From Paraburkholderia sp. D15 (GTDB taxonomy: Bacteria > Pseudomonadota > Gammaproteobacteria > Burkholderiales > Burkholderiaceae), in assembly GCF_029910215.1 (NCBI RefSeq), contig NZ_CP110395.1, forward strand, positions 62,001 to 126,000: a stretch of 64,000 bases of DNA, read 5' to 3'. The number at the start of each line of letters is the position of its first letter. Position 1 is the stretch's first letter. Below the pieces are notes generated by a model. The model was given only the letters and a program-made list of their open reading frames with translations, was not told the DNA's origin and ran no database searches. Both the position numbers and the translations under genes were made by a program. Below, piece by piece: positions 44,967-54,629 of this stretch.

Positions 44967-45371
44967 ATGGATGAGAAAGAGATTATCGAGTTGCTCGACC
45001 GCATCCTCGCGCCTTGGGTCCGGTCGCTCACGCTGACGCCGGAGAAGGTCGACGAAGAAAGCGCGACGCTGCGTCTGCCGTTCTCAGGCGGCTTGCGTCA
45101 CTCGGGCGGCGTGATCTGCGGTCAGGTCTTCATGGCCGCCGCCGACACCGCGATGATCGTCGCCATCTCCGCCGCGCTCGGCGGCTTCAAGCCGATGAGC
45201 ACGGTCTCGCTCAACATCAATTTCATGCGCGCGGTCCGCAAGGGCGACGTGCTGGTCACCGCGCGCGTGTTGCGCATGGGCCGCAACCTGGTGTTCGGTG
45301 AGGTCGAGCTGTTCGACGAATCCGGCAACATGGCCGTCCACGCCACCACGACGTACGCGCTGCTCGACTAG
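44967..45371 (+). CDS. PaaI-type hotdog-fold thioesterase
   Basis: This 134-residue protein starts at ATG 44967, chosen for the GAGG site at 44957-44960; the frame is open upstream to 44799 but that part looks non-coding. The sequence fits the PaaI/YbgC-like acyl-CoA thioesterase fold: SGGVICGQVFMAAADTAM at the hot-dog helix, and STVSLNINFMRAV and VLRMGRNLVFGEVELF strands. Such enzymes hydrolyse acyl- or aryl-CoA thioesters; the substrate is not evident. It probably forms a unit with the patatin-like gene 23 bases downstream. Confidence 0.85.
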   Translation: MDEKEIIELLDRILAPWVRSLTLTPEKVDEESATLRLPFSGGLRHSGGVICGQVFMAAADTAMIVAISAALGGFKPMSTVSLNINFMRAVRKGDVLVTARVLRMGRNLVFGEVELFDESGNMAVHATTTYALLD

Positions 45372-45394
45372 CCGCATCAAAGGAAAAAAACGGG

Positions 45395-46270
45395 ATGTTC
45401 GATCAGGTCGTATTCGCCGGCGGCGGCAACCGCTGCTGGTGGCAAGCGGGTTTCTGGGACGTCGTGCAGCCGGAGCTGCGAATCCGGCCGCGCGTCATCA
45501 CCGGTATTTCGGCCGGCGCCGCGACCGCGTGCATGCTCTACACGCGCGACTCCGACTGGGTAATGCGCTACTACGAAGATGCGCTGCGTCACAACACGCG
45601 CAACGCCTATTGGGGCAACCTGCTGCGCGGCGAGTCGGTGTTTCCGCACTACCGGATCTATCGGCAGGCGCTACTCGACATCTACGGTGAAAAATTCTCG
45701 ACGCTCGCCGACGCGCCCGAGATCCGTATCGGCGTGTCGCATCTGCCGCGCTGGCTCGGCGCGCGCAGCGCGGTCGCCGCGGGACTTATCGCGTACAACA
45801 TCGAGAAATACGTGCGCAAAACGCTGCATCCGACGCTTGGCCGCTCGCTCGGTTTTCATCCGGAATTCGTGCGCGCGCAGGATTGCGCGAGTGTCGAGGA
45901 TCTGGCGGATCTGATCCTGCAATCGTCGAGTACGCCGCCGTTCACGCCGGTTTTGCGGCGTAACGGGCGTCCGGTGCTGGATGGCGGAATGGTCGACAAT
46001 GTCCCGGTCGGCGCGCTCGACGCCGACGTGCCCGGCAACGTGCTGGTCATGGTCACGCGTCTCTATCCGCGCCCGCAGATGTTCGTGGTGCCGCACGGCG
46101 TGCAGCAGCGGATCTACGTGCAGCCGTCGCGCAAGGTGCCGATTTCGAGTTGGGACTACACGAGCCCTTCGCAGATGGTGCACGCATACAACCTCGGCCG
46201 CGGCGATGGGGAAACGTTCCTTGAACGTATGCCGGCGCTGATGGAAGCCGGCGCGCACGAAGCGCATTGA
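45395..46270 (+). CDS. Patatin-like phospholipase
   Basis: This is a protein of 291 residues. The oxyanion-hole motif GGGNR is at 9-13, the nucleophile elbow GISAG has Ser39 and the catalytic Asp196 lies in DGG. Together these give the Ser-Asp dyad of patatin-family lipid acyl hydrolases. There is no signal peptide, so it should act in the cytoplasm or on the inner membrane face. The spacing to the upstream thioesterase suggests co-transcription. Confidence 0.88.
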   Translation: MFDQVVFAGGGNRCWWQAGFWDVVQPELRIRPRVITGISAGAATACMLYTRDSDWVMRYYEDALRHNTRNAYWGNLLRGESVFPHYRIYRQALLDIYGEKFSTLADAPEIRIGVSHLPRWLGARSAVAAGLIAYNIEKYVRKTLHPTLGRSLGFHPEFVRAQDCASVEDLADLILQSSSTPPFTPVLRRNGRPVLDGGMVDNVPVGALDADVPGNVLVMVTRLYPRPQMFVVPHGVQQRIYVQPSRKVPISSWDYTSPSQMVHAYNLGRGDGETFLERMPALMEAGAHEAH

Positions 46271-46350
46271 GTGAAGCGGGGAGCGGCAGCCCTTAGCCGC
46301 GACACAAGCGCATCCTTCACCGACGCTTCCGACGCCCCCGCCGCAAAAAC

Positions 46351-47364
46351 TTACCGCCGGCGTCCACCCTGCAACGCCTCGGGATTCGCCACGCTGGCCG
46401 TATCGCCGGCATCGAAGGCGAGGATGTTCTTGAACGCCGCGCTGAAATACAGCTCGTAGCTCTCGCGCTCCACGTACCCGATGTGCGGCGTGCAGATCAC
46501 GTTCTCCATCCGCAGCAGGCTGTAGCCCTGCAGAATCGGCTCGCTTTCGTACACGTCGATGGCCACCATCCCCGGACGGTTGTGCGACAGCGCATTCACC
46601 AACGCGTTTTCGTCGAGCAATTCGGCCCGGCTCGTGTTCACGAGCAACGCGGTCGGCTTCATCCGCATCAAGTCTTCCTGCTTGACGATGCCGCGCGTGT
46701 CGTCGTGCAGACGCAGATGCAGCGACAACACGTCGCTCTGCTCGAACAGCGCTTCACGACTCTCGGCGACGCCGTAGCCGTCGGCGCGCGCGGCTTCGCG
46801 CGAATGGTCGCGGCCCCAGATCAGCACGTTCATGCCGAACGCCTTGCCGTAGCCGGCCACCAGCCGCCCGATCTTGCCGTAGCCCCAGATCCCCAGCGTC
46901 TGACCACGCAGCACCTGACCCAAACCGAAGTTCGGCGGCAACGCGGAGGTCTTCAGCCCCGACTGCTGCCAGGCACCTTGCTTAAGGTTTGCCACGTATT
47001 GCGGAATGCGCCGCTGGGCCGCCATGATGAGTGCCCACGTGAGCTCGGCCGGCGCGATCGGCGAGCCGCTGCCTTCCAGCACGGCGATGCCGCGCTCCGT
47101 GCAGGCCGCCAGATCGATATGGCTCGATACCTTGCCGGTCTGGCTGATCATGCGCAAACGCGGCAGTTTGTCGAGCAGTTGCGAGTTGATGCGGGTACGT
47201 TCGCGAATCAGTACCAGCGCGTCGACTTCCGACAAGCGGCTCGCCAGTTGGCCGAGACCGCGCACGGTGTTGTTAAAAACCTTGACCTCGTGGTCGGCCA
47301 GCAGTTGAAAGCAGTCGAGCTTGCGGACGGCGTCCTGGTAATCGTCGAGGATGGCAATCTTCAT
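46351..47364 (-). CDS. D-2-hydroxyacid dehydrogenase family protein
   Basis: This 337-residue protein starts at ATG 47364 (MKIAILDDYQD); an upstream in-frame start at 47388 adds a basic octapeptide with no family match. The NAD-binding segment is GIWGYGKIGRLVAGYGKAFG. The three conserved catalytic residues are Arg in NTSRAEL, Glu in DVYESEP and His in TPHIGY. The family includes SerA-like 3-phosphoglycerate dehydrogenases, but this is the short form without a C-terminal ACT domain, so the true substrate is unknown. It is divergent from pckG and has a CRP-like palindrome 62-81 bases upstream. Confidence 0.85.
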   Translation of the reverse strand: MKIAILDDYQDAVRKLDCFQLLADHEVKVFNNTVRGLGQLASRLSEVDALVLIRERTRINSQLLDKLPRLRMISQTGKVSSHIDLAACTERGIAVLEGSGSPIAPAELTWALIMAAQRRIPQYVANLKQGAWQQSGLKTSALPPNFGLGQVLRGQTLGIWGYGKIGRLVAGYGKAFGMNVLIWGRDHSREAARADGYGVAESREALFEQSDVLSLHLRLHDDTRGIVKQEDLMRMKPTALLVNTSRAELLDENALVNALSHNRPGMVAIDVYESEPILQGYSLLRMENVICTPHIGYVERESYELYFSAAFKNILAFDAGDTASVANPEALQGGRRR

Positions 47365-47425
47365 GGTATGTGTCTTGCGGCGCACCATGACGGTGCGGAA
47401 CGGAGTGTTATGCTGACTGTCCCAC

Positions 47426-47445
47426 CATGTGACCTAGGTCACATG
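47426..47445. promoter_or_regulatory. Perfect 20-bp palindrome of CRP type (TGTGA-N6-TCACA)
   Basis: CATGTGACCT AGGTCACATG is fully self-complementary, and its core exactly fits the E. coli CRP consensus TGTGA-N6-TCACA. It lies between two divergent genes, 62-81 bases before the dehydrogenase start and 299-318 before the pckG start. A CRP/FNR-family regulator is the likely ligand. Control of gluconeogenesis through pckG would make sense but is inference. Confidence 0.65.
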
Positions 47446-47743
47446 CCGGTCTGGCTGGATGCCTTACCGTAGAAGCTGCCGCGTAGAACGGCAGCGCCAC
47501 GGCAAGGTCGATTGACATCGTTTTTAACAGTTTGTTGCGTGTTGAGGCAAGCCGCTTTACAGACGGTTGCAGAAGGCCGTCGGCGGGCGTTTCCGCTCAG
47601 CAAGCTGTGTGGCCCATGATGACCTGCACAATCGTGCGCCGGGTCGGAGTCGCCCCGGCGTCAAGCATTGAACGCCTCTCGCATGCAGCGTCCTATTGGG
47701 CTTGTACCGTTTTTCTATTCGCTTTCAAAACGGAGACAAGTCG

Positions 47744-49600
47744 ATGAATCATCCCTCATTCGAAGGACAGCCCGTCGTCGAGGCGCCCGCGTGGGTCAAG
47801 CACCGGAAGCTGCTCGACTGGGTGCAGCGCGTGGCCGCGCTCACCAAGCCCGACCAGATTGTTTGGTGCGACGGATCGCAGGAGGAATACGAACGGCTGT
47901 GCGCGCAAATGGTCGAAGCCGGTACGCTCAGAAAGCTCAACCCCGCCAAACGTCCCAATTCCTATCTCGCCTGGTCCGATCCGTCCGACGTCGCGCGCGT
48001 CGAAGATCGCACCTTCATCTGTTCCAAACGCCGCGAAGACGCGGGCCCCACGAATAACTGGATCGCGCCGGCGGAAATGCGCTCGACGCTCGACGGCCTG
48101 TTTGACGGCGCGATGCGCGGCCGCACGATGTACGTGGTGCCGTTTTCGATGGGCCCGCTCGGCTCGCCGATCGCGCATATCGGCGTCGAACTGAGCGACA
48201 GCCCGTACGTGGTGACGAACATGCGGATCATGACGCGCATGGGCCGCAAGGTGTACGACGTGCTCGGCGAGGACGGCGAGTTCGTGCCATGCGTGCACTC
48301 GGTCGGCGCGCCGCTGGCGGCCGGCGCGAAAGACGTGCCGTGGCCGTGCAACAGCACCAAGTACATCGTTCATTTCCCGGAGTCGCGCGAAATCTGGAGC
48401 TACGGCTCGGGCTACGGCGGCAACGCGCTGCTCGGCAAGAAATGCTTCGCGCTGCGGATCGCGTCGACGATGGGGCGCGACGAAGGCTGGCTTGCGGAGC
48501 ACATGCTGATTCTCGGCGTGACTTCGCCGCAAGGGCGCAAGCATCACGTGGCGGCGGCGTTTCCGTCGGCATGCGGGAAGACCAACTTCGCGATGCTGAT
48601 TCCGCCGGAAGGCCTGAACGGCTGGACCATCTCCACGATCGGCGACGATATCGCGTGGATCAAGCCGGGCAAGGACGGCCGCCTCTACGCGATCAATCCG
48701 GAAGCGGGCTATTTCGGCGTTGCACCGGGCACGAGCGAAAAGACCAACTTCAACGCGATGGCCACGCTGAAGGCCAACGTGATTTTCACGAACGTCGCGC
48801 TCACCGACGACGGCGACGTCTGGTGGGAAGGCATGACCGACGAACCGCCCGCGCATTTGATCGACTGGCAGGGCAAGGACTGGACGCCGGCCGACGCGAA
48901 GGAAAGCGGCCGCAAGGCGGCGCATCCGAACGCACGCTTCACGGCGCCGGCCGCGCAATGCCCGTCGATCGACGCCGATTGGGAAAACCCGGCAGGCGTC
49001 GCGCTCGACGCGTTCATCTTCGGCGGCCGCCGTTCCACCACGGTGCCGCTGGTGACCGAGGCGCGCAGCTGGGTCGAAGGCGTCTACATGGCCGCGACGA
49101 TGGGCTCCGAAACGACCGCCGCCGCGGCGGGCCAACAGGGCGTCGTGCGGCGCGACCCGTTCGCGATGCTGCCGTTCTGCGGCTACAACATGAGCGACTA
49201 CTTCGGCCACTGGCTGAAAACCGGCGAACGCCTCGCGCAACTGAACGCAAAGCTGCCGAAGATCTTCTGCGTCAACTGGTTCCGCAAGGGCGCGGACGGC
49301 AAGTTCGTATGGCCGGGCTTCGGCGAGAACATGCGGGTGCTGGGCTGGATGGTCGGCCGCATCGAGGGGACGGCCGGGGGCGAAGAACACGCATTTGGCC
49401 TGTCGCCGCATTACGACGACATCGACTGGCGCGGCCTCGACTTCAGCCGCGAGCAATTCGAGCAAGTCATTTCCGTCGACGACGCTGCGTGGCGCGCCGA
49501 ACTCGCCCTGCACGCCGAGTTGTTTGACACACTGCAACATGGCCTGCCTGAAGCGCTGACACAGGCCAAGAGCGCGCTCGAAGGCAAGCTCGCCGCGTGA
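47744..49600 (+). CDS. pckG: Phosphoenolpyruvate carboxykinase (GTP)
   Basis: This 618-residue protein starts at ATG 47744 ([10 protein letters not shown]) with GGAG nine bases upstream; the frame is open further upstream but looks non-coding. The enzyme converts oxaloacetate and GTP to phosphoenolpyruvate, GDP and CO2, the first committed step of gluconeogenesis. The kinase-1a loop [16 protein letters not shown] is at about 272-287 and includes the reactive Cys of the GTP-type enzyme. Further family segments are [15 protein letters not shown] and [14 protein letters not shown]. The length is normal for the family. It is transcribed alone and ends at a strong terminator. Confidence 0.97.
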   Translation: MNHPSFEGQPVVEAPAWVKHRKLLDWVQRVAALTKPDQIVWCDGSQEEYERLCAQMVEAGTLRKLNPAKRPNSYLAWSDPSDVARVEDRTFICSKRREDAGPTNNWIAPAEMRSTLDGLFDGAMRGRTMYVVPFSMGPLGSPIAHIGVELSDSPYVVTNMRIMTRMGRKVYDVLGEDGEFVPCVHSVGAPLAAGAKDVPWPCNSTKYIVHFPESREIWSYGSGYGGNALLGKKCFALRIASTMGRDEGWLAEHMLILGVTSPQGRKHHVAAAFPSACGKTNFAMLIPPEGLNGWTISTIGDDIAWIKPGKDGRLYAINPEAGYFGVAPGTSEKTNFNAMATLKANVIFTNVALTDDGDVWWEGMTDEPPAHLIDWQGKDWTPADAKESGRKAAHPNARFTAPAAQCPSIDADWENPAGVALDAFIFGGRRSTTVPLVTEARSWVEGVYMAATMGSETTAAAAGQQGVVRRDPFAMLPFCGYNMSDYFGHWLKTGERLAQLNAKLPKIFCVNWFRKGADGKFVWPGFGENMRVLGWMVGRIEGTAGGEEHAFGLSPHYDDIDWRGLDFSREQFEQVISVDDAAWRAELALHAELFDTLQHGLPEALTQAKSALEGKLAA

Positions 49601-49641
49601 TCATGCCGATCATGTGAGTATTCACTCCGCATCTCTCCTTG

Positions 49642-49667
49642 AAAAAACCGCCTTCGGGCGGTTTTTT
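49642..49667 (+). terminator. Terminator of pckG
   Basis: AAAAAACCGCC and GGCGGTTTTTT pair around a stable TTCG loop, 42 bases after the pckG stop. Confidence 0.92.
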
Positions 49668-49960
49668 CATGTCGCCACGACGTCACGTCGAGAGTTTTCC
49701 GATCCTGCAATGCCGGGCTCACCTTTACGTCTGTTCGAACAAAAAAGACAGAGCAAGCTGCGGTGCAGCAGATTGTTTCCTTTCCGGGAACAATCCGCGC
49801 TCATGCCCTTTATTGGGGAACACAGTGGCACAAAAATCGACAATATTTCCGCATTTGCGGGCAACTTATGCACGATTTCGCGAGTCGTAGGAGAATTCCA
49901 AGTTCGCTTCACTGGTTTTCACTAATTGTCAGGAAGCTGTAACACGGCAGGAGTTGTCTT

Positions 49961-51061
49961 ATGGATCATTTGCAGTCGATGCGAGTTTTCGTCAGGGTGG
50001 CGGATCTCGGCAGTTTTGCCCGCGCTGCGAGCGCGATGGACATTTCCAATGCAGTTGCCACGCGCCACGTTGCCGACCTCGAAGGCCGTCTGGGTACGCG
50101 ACTGCTCAATCGCACAACCCGCAGCTTGTCGTTGACCGAATCCGGTCAGGTTTATCTCGAACGCGCGCGCCAGATTCTCGACGAACTGGAAGACGTCGAA
50201 CAGATGGTGGTGGCGCGCAATCACGAGCCCGTCGGCACGCTGCGAATCGTCGCGCCGGTGGTGTTCGGGCTGCATAACCTCGCGCCCGTGCTGCAAACGT
50301 ACGCGGAGCGTTACCCGAAAGTGATTCCCGACGTCACGCTGGTCGATCGTCAGGTCGATCTGGTCGAGGAAGGGTTCGACGTCGGCGTGGTGATTGCGCG
50401 GCAGATGCGCAGTGCGAGCATCGTCACGCGTCGTCTCACGACCGGCTGCATGACCGTGTGCGCGACGCCGGCGTATCTGGAGAAGCACGGCACGCCGACG
50501 CGTCCCGAGCATTTGCTGGAGCATCCGTGCCTCAGCTTGCCGTCCGAGTATTGGGGCGACGAGCGTGTCTTCACGGGACCGGAAGGCGAAGTGCGGGTGC
50601 GGCCGTCGAACGTGATCGTTGCGAACAACACGGAAATGCTGCGTCAGTTTGCATTGCTCGGCATGGGCATCGCGATTCTGCCGAGCTATCTGATCGGTCG
50701 TGATATGACGCGCGGCAGGCTCGTGCGTTTGCTCGGCGACTACCGTTTGCCGCAGGTCGAAATCAACATTGCGTATCCGAGCCGCCGTCACTTGCCGGCG
50801 AAGGTCCGCACGTTCATCGACCATCTGGTCGAGCACTTCAGCCAGACGCCGAACAGCGTGCTTGGCGAGCAGTGGATCAAGGGCGGTGTGGGACATCCCG
50901 ACGCGTCGTCTTCGTTCGATTCCGCGGATCACATGCCGGAAGCGTTCGACGGCGCCGAGCCGTTGTCCCGTCTGCTGGATAGCGAGTTGCCGCCGTTGCC
51001 GGCCACATCGCTGACGAAACCGGCAGGGCGCACGCGCTCCACCGTTTTGTCGACACTGTAA
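49961..51061 (+). CDS. LysR-family transcriptional regulator
   Basis: This is a protein of 366 residues. The N-terminal winged helix-turn-helix (FVRVADLGSFARAASAMDIS to TRSLSLTESG, residues 10-64) and the effector-binding domain (about 92-300) are typical of LysR regulators. The C-terminus has a 60-residue Ser/Pro-rich extension beyond the usual family length. The start has a good CAGGAG site eleven bases upstream. Neighbouring genes give no hint of the target; many LysR proteins regulate a divergent neighbour, but none is present here within 300 bases. Confidence 0.93.
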   Translation: MDHLQSMRVFVRVADLGSFARAASAMDISNAVATRHVADLEGRLGTRLLNRTTRSLSLTESGQVYLERARQILDELEDVEQMVVARNHEPVGTLRIVAPVVFGLHNLAPVLQTYAERYPKVIPDVTLVDRQVDLVEEGFDVGVVIARQMRSASIVTRRLTTGCMTVCATPAYLEKHGTPTRPEHLLEHPCLSLPSEYWGDERVFTGPEGEVRVRPSNVIVANNTEMLRQFALLGMGIAILPSYLIGRDMTRGRLVRLLGDYRLPQVEINIAYPSRRHLPAKVRTFIDHLVEHFSQTPNSVLGEQWIKGGVGHPDASSSFDSADHMPEAFDGAEPLSRLLDSELPPLPATSLTKPAGRTRSTVLSTL

Positions 51062-51150
51062 GTTGTCGCCGACGCGGTTTCGATCCGACGGCGAAGCGTT
51101 TTTGATTTTCAGGCGCGCGAGTTTCGATCAGCGCGCGACGGTAGATAAAG

Positions 51151-51187
51151 AAAAAGGCGCAGTCACGAGAGTGATTGCGCCTTTTTT
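51151..51187. terminator. Bidirectional terminator between the LysR gene and topB
   Basis: A 16-base arm (AAAAAGGCGCAGTCAC) pairs with 51171-51186 around the loop GAGA with one wobble, flanked by an A-run and a T-run. It lies between two convergent genes. Confidence 0.9.
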
Positions 51188-51280
51188 CGTGGCGGGTACG
51201 ACAGGGTGAATCGACCGGGAGAGGCAGCGGGGCAGCCGTCGGGCCGCCTCCGCTTTCACTTCCACTTCCACCGCTATCGA

Positions 51281-53944
51281 TCAGGAACCCGTTTTACGCG
51301 CCACCGTTTTCTTCGCGGGCGCTTTCTTGGCCGCTGCGGTTTTAGCCGCCGGCGCTTTCTTCGCCGCTGCCTTCTTCGCTGCCGGCACCGCCTTCACCGC
51401 GACCGCCGCGTCTTCCTCGTCCGACTCCGGCGCGGCCTTGGCAGCCGACTTCGCTGCCGCGGTTTTCGCCGCCGTCTTGGCCGACGGTTCCTTCTTCTCG
51501 AATTCGAAACCGATCTTGCCGTCGTTCTGCTTGACGAGGAACGCCTTGAAGTTACGTCCGGTGCGCGACGACTTGAAATTCGTCAACAGGTCCGTACGGC
51601 CTTCTTCGAGCAGCTTTGCCATCTGTTCGCGGGCGATCTCCTGCTGCAGGATCACCTTGCCCGAACGGAAGTCGCAGGTCTTCGGATTCGCGACCGAGTT
51701 CTCGCAGACGTAGCTCATGCCGTGTTCGAACACGCGGCCCTTGCACTTCGGACATGCGCCGACCGGCTGCTGATCGGAGAAATCGGGCGGTTCGCCGTCT
51801 TCGCCGCCGGCATCCTGGCCGAAGTCGAACTCCAGCTTGAAGTTCTTGATTTCGTCGTCGAAGGACAGTTTCAGGATGGCCGAGAACGGCCGGCCCATCT
51901 TGCTGCGGAAACCCGACAGCGGACCGATCGTCTTGTTTTGCAACAACTCTTCGACTTCCGGGATTTCGAACTGACGTCCGCCCGGAATCTTCGACATCGA
52001 GAACTCGCATTTCGAGCAGGCGAAACGCCGGTAGTTCTCCTTCACCTGACCGCCGCAATGCGGGCAGGGTGTTTCCAACGTCGCGTAATCGCCCGGGATC
52101 GTGTCGGAATCGTATTCCTTCGCGCGCTTGACGATGGTCTGCGTCATGCGGGCGATTTCCTGCATGAACGCGTCGCGCGGCAGGTTGCCGCGTTCCATCT
52201 GCGACAGCTTGTATTCCCACTCGCCGGTCAATTCCGGCGCGGTCAGTTCCTTCACGCCGAGGCCACGCAGCAGCGTCATCAGCTGGAAGGCCTTGGCGGT
52301 CGGAATCAGATCGCGGCCTTCGCGGACCAGATACTTTTCGCCGAGCAGGCCTTCGATAATCGCTGCCCGCGTAGCCGGCGTGCCGAGCCCCTTGGCGGCC
52401 ATCGCTTCGCGCAGCTCGTCGTCTTCGACCAGCTTGCCCGCGCCTTCCATAGCCGACAGCAGCGTCGCTTCGTTGTAGCGTGCGGGCGGCTTCGTCACCA
52501 GTTGATGCGCGGCGATCTTGTCGGTCTTGACCTTCTCGTCCTTCTGCACCGGCACGAGGTTCGCGTCTTCACCGCTGATTTCGCGGCCGTAGATCTGCAG
52601 CCAGCCCGGTTCGACCAGCACCTTGCCTTCGGTCTTGAAGTGATGGCCGACCACTTCCGTGATCCGCGTGGTCACGCGGTATTCGGCCGCCGGGAAGAAC
52701 ACCGCGAGGAAGCGCTTCACGACCAGGTCGTACAGCTTCTGTTCCGGTTCGGAGAGGTTCTTCGGCGCCTGCAGCGTCGGGATGATTGCGAAGTGATCGC
52801 TGATCTTCGAGTTATCGAAGATGCGCTTGTTCGGCTTCACCCAGCCCTTGTCCAGCACCTGCTTGGCGAACGGCAGATAGTTGTTGCTCTCCTTGAGCAT
52901 GCCGAGCGTCTGCTTGACCGTATCCATATAGTCTTCCGGCAGCGCGCGCGCGTCGGTACGGGGATAGGTCAGCACCTTGTGCTTTTCGTACAGCGCCTGG
53001 GCGAGGCCCAGCGTGTTTTTCGCCGAGAAACCGAAACGGCCGTTGGCTTCGCGCTGCAAGCTGGTCAGGTCGAACAGCGCCGGCGACAGCTGCGTGGACG
53101 GCTTCGACTCTTCCGTGACCGTACCGATCTGACCACGGCAAGCCGCGACGATCGTCTCCGCTGCGGGCAGCGCCCACAGACGCGAATCGCGTTTCTCCGG
53201 ATCGAACTCGTCGCGCTTGAATTTCGGATCGAACCAGCGGCCTTCGTAGAAGCCGCCGGCGCAGACGAACTCCGCCTTCACTTCCCAATAGTCGCGCGGC
53301 ACGAAGCGGCGAATCTTTTCCTCGCGTTCCACGACGATCGACAGCGTCGGCGTCTGCACCCGCCCGACCGTGGTCAGGAAGAAGCCGCCGCCCTTGCTGT
53401 TGAACGCGGTCATGGCCCGCGTGCCGTTGATGCCGACCAGCCAGTCGGCTTCCGAACGGCAGCGCGCGGCGTCGGCGAGCGGTTGCATTTCCTCGTCGCT
53501 GCGCAGACGGGCGAAGCCGTCGCGGATCGCGCCGGCTGTCATGGACTGCAGCCAAAGACGCTGCACCGGCTGCTTGGCCTTAGCGTGCTGCGCGATCAGG
53601 CGGAAAATCAGCTCGCCCTCGCGCCCCGCGTCGCATGCGTTGATCAGGCGGTCGACGTCCTTGCGCTTGAGCAGCTTGGTCAGCACCTTCAGGCGCGACT
53701 CGCTCTTGGCGATCGGATTGAGATCGAAATGCGGTGGGATGACGGGCAGATTGGCGAAACTCCACTTGCCGCGTTTGACTTCATAGTCTTCGGGCGCGGC
53801 GATTTCCAGCAAGTGGCCGACTGCCGAGGAAAGGACGTAGTCGTCGCTTTCGTAGTACTCGTCATGCTTGGTAAAACCGCCCAAAGCGCGCGCGATGTCG
53901 TTCGCGACGGAAGGCTTTTCGGCGATGATCAGTGCTTTGGACAT
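51281..53944 (-). CDS. topB: DNA topoisomerase III with Lys/Ala-rich tail
   Basis: This is a protein of 887 residues. The TOPRIM domain begins at the N-terminus (ALIIAEKPSVANDIA) and contains DAGREGE. The catalytic Tyr327 is in KVLTYPRTDARALPEDY. After the core there are two zinc-ribbon-like segments: CPHCGG with CSKC at about 630-655, and CPKCKG with a second Cys pair at about 742-770. The last 75 residues are a histone H1-like repeat of AAKKAPAAK type, beyond the length of E. coli TopB. The enzyme relaxes negatively supercoiled DNA and decatenates replication intermediates. The tail probably adds non-specific DNA binding. Confidence 0.96.
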   Translation of the reverse strand: MSKALIIAEKPSVANDIARALGGFTKHDEYYESDDYVLSSAVGHLLEIAAPEDYEVKRGKWSFANLPVIPPHFDLNPIAKSESRLKVLTKLLKRKDVDRLINACDAGREGELIFRLIAQHAKAKQPVQRLWLQSMTAGAIRDGFARLRSDEEMQPLADAARCRSEADWLVGINGTRAMTAFNSKGGGFFLTTVGRVQTPTLSIVVEREEKIRRFVPRDYWEVKAEFVCAGGFYEGRWFDPKFKRDEFDPEKRDSRLWALPAAETIVAACRGQIGTVTEESKPSTQLSPALFDLTSLQREANGRFGFSAKNTLGLAQALYEKHKVLTYPRTDARALPEDYMDTVKQTLGMLKESNNYLPFAKQVLDKGWVKPNKRIFDNSKISDHFAIIPTLQAPKNLSEPEQKLYDLVVKRFLAVFFPAAEYRVTTRITEVVGHHFKTEGKVLVEPGWLQIYGREISGEDANLVPVQKDEKVKTDKIAAHQLVTKPPARYNEATLLSAMEGAGKLVEDDELREAMAAKGLGTPATRAAIIEGLLGEKYLVREGRDLIPTAKAFQLMTLLRGLGVKELTAPELTGEWEYKLSQMERGNLPRDAFMQEIARMTQTIVKRAKEYDSDTIPGDYATLETPCPHCGGQVKENYRRFACSKCEFSMSKIPGGRQFEIPEVEELLQNKTIGPLSGFRSKMGRPFSAILKLSFDDEIKNFKLEFDFGQDAGGEDGEPPDFSDQQPVGACPKCKGRVFEHGMSYVCENSVANPKTCDFRSGKVILQQEIAREQMAKLLEEGRTDLLTNFKSSRTGRNFKAFLVKQNDGKIGFEFEKKEPSAKTAAKTAAAKSAAKAAPESDEEDAAVAVKAVPAAKKAAAKKAPAAKTAAAKKAPAKKTVARKTGS

Positions 53945-54179
53945 GACTCGATGTGAGGTTGGTAGATCCGGGTTGATGGCCTTGAGTGCGCTTTTGCCAG
54001 CGCGACCCTCGTTTGCGACCTTTGCGACCCATTAACGACCGCTTTATAGCACACGCCGCGCGGGCGGCGTGTCAAGTGCCATAAAAGCGCGCCATCATAA
54101 TTGCGCGCCTGGCGCCTGGGCAAGCTGCGGAAAACGCGCCGTGAACGGCCCGCAACGCCCATGCCGGTGGTCTTGCCGC

Positions 54180-54557
54180 TCAGGCGACCGTCAGCGCCGG
54201 ACGCAGCTTCGGCGCGCCGCTGACGCCCGGCACCGCCGTCAGGTCGGACAACATCCGCTCCACGATCGCCACCTGCGGTAATACCGTGCCGAAGAATCGT
54301 GTCGTTACCGAGTCTTCGATCAGGATGGTCGGAAAATTTTCGACATCCAGATCGTCGAAACGGTCCGCGTGGTTTTCGATGTCGATCCATGCGAAACAGA
54401 TCTCCGGATGACGCTCGGCCAGCTTGTCGAAGGCGTCCCGGTAATCGCGGCAGGTCCCGCACCACTCCGCGCACAGGCAGGCGACCAGCAGCGTGTCGGG
54501 TTCGTTGACACGCTCGGCGATCCGGTCCTGGTCGGTGTCGAGGTTCAGCGCGGGCAT
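54180..54557 (-). CDS. Thioredoxin-like protein
   Basis: This 125-residue protein has the thioredoxin fold and the redox motif WCGTC at 33-37, followed by the conserved FPTILI cis-Pro loop. There is no signal peptide, so it acts in the cytoplasm. The extra Cys at 29 (CLCAEWCGTC) is unusual for classical thioredoxin. It lies 72 bases downstream of dprA on the same strand. A disulfide reductase role is inferred; the partner is unknown. Confidence 0.87.
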   Translation of the reverse strand: MPALNLDTDQDRIAERVNEPDTLLVACLCAEWCGTCRDYRDAFDKLAERHPEICFAWIDIENHADRFDDLDVENFPTILIEDSVTTRFFGTVLPQVAIVERMLSDLTAVPGVSGAPKLRPALTVA

Positions 54558-54629
54558 GGTGGTTCCTTACGTTACGTATTGTGTCGGGTGCTTTGGCGCG
54601 AATGTAGCATGGCCGTTCCACGCGAGTGA

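Noticed and set aside
51206..53956. Plus-strand frame of more than 900 codons over topB
   Set aside because: topB on the minus strand has all catalytic motifs; the plus frame is an Arg/His/Leu-rich shadow.
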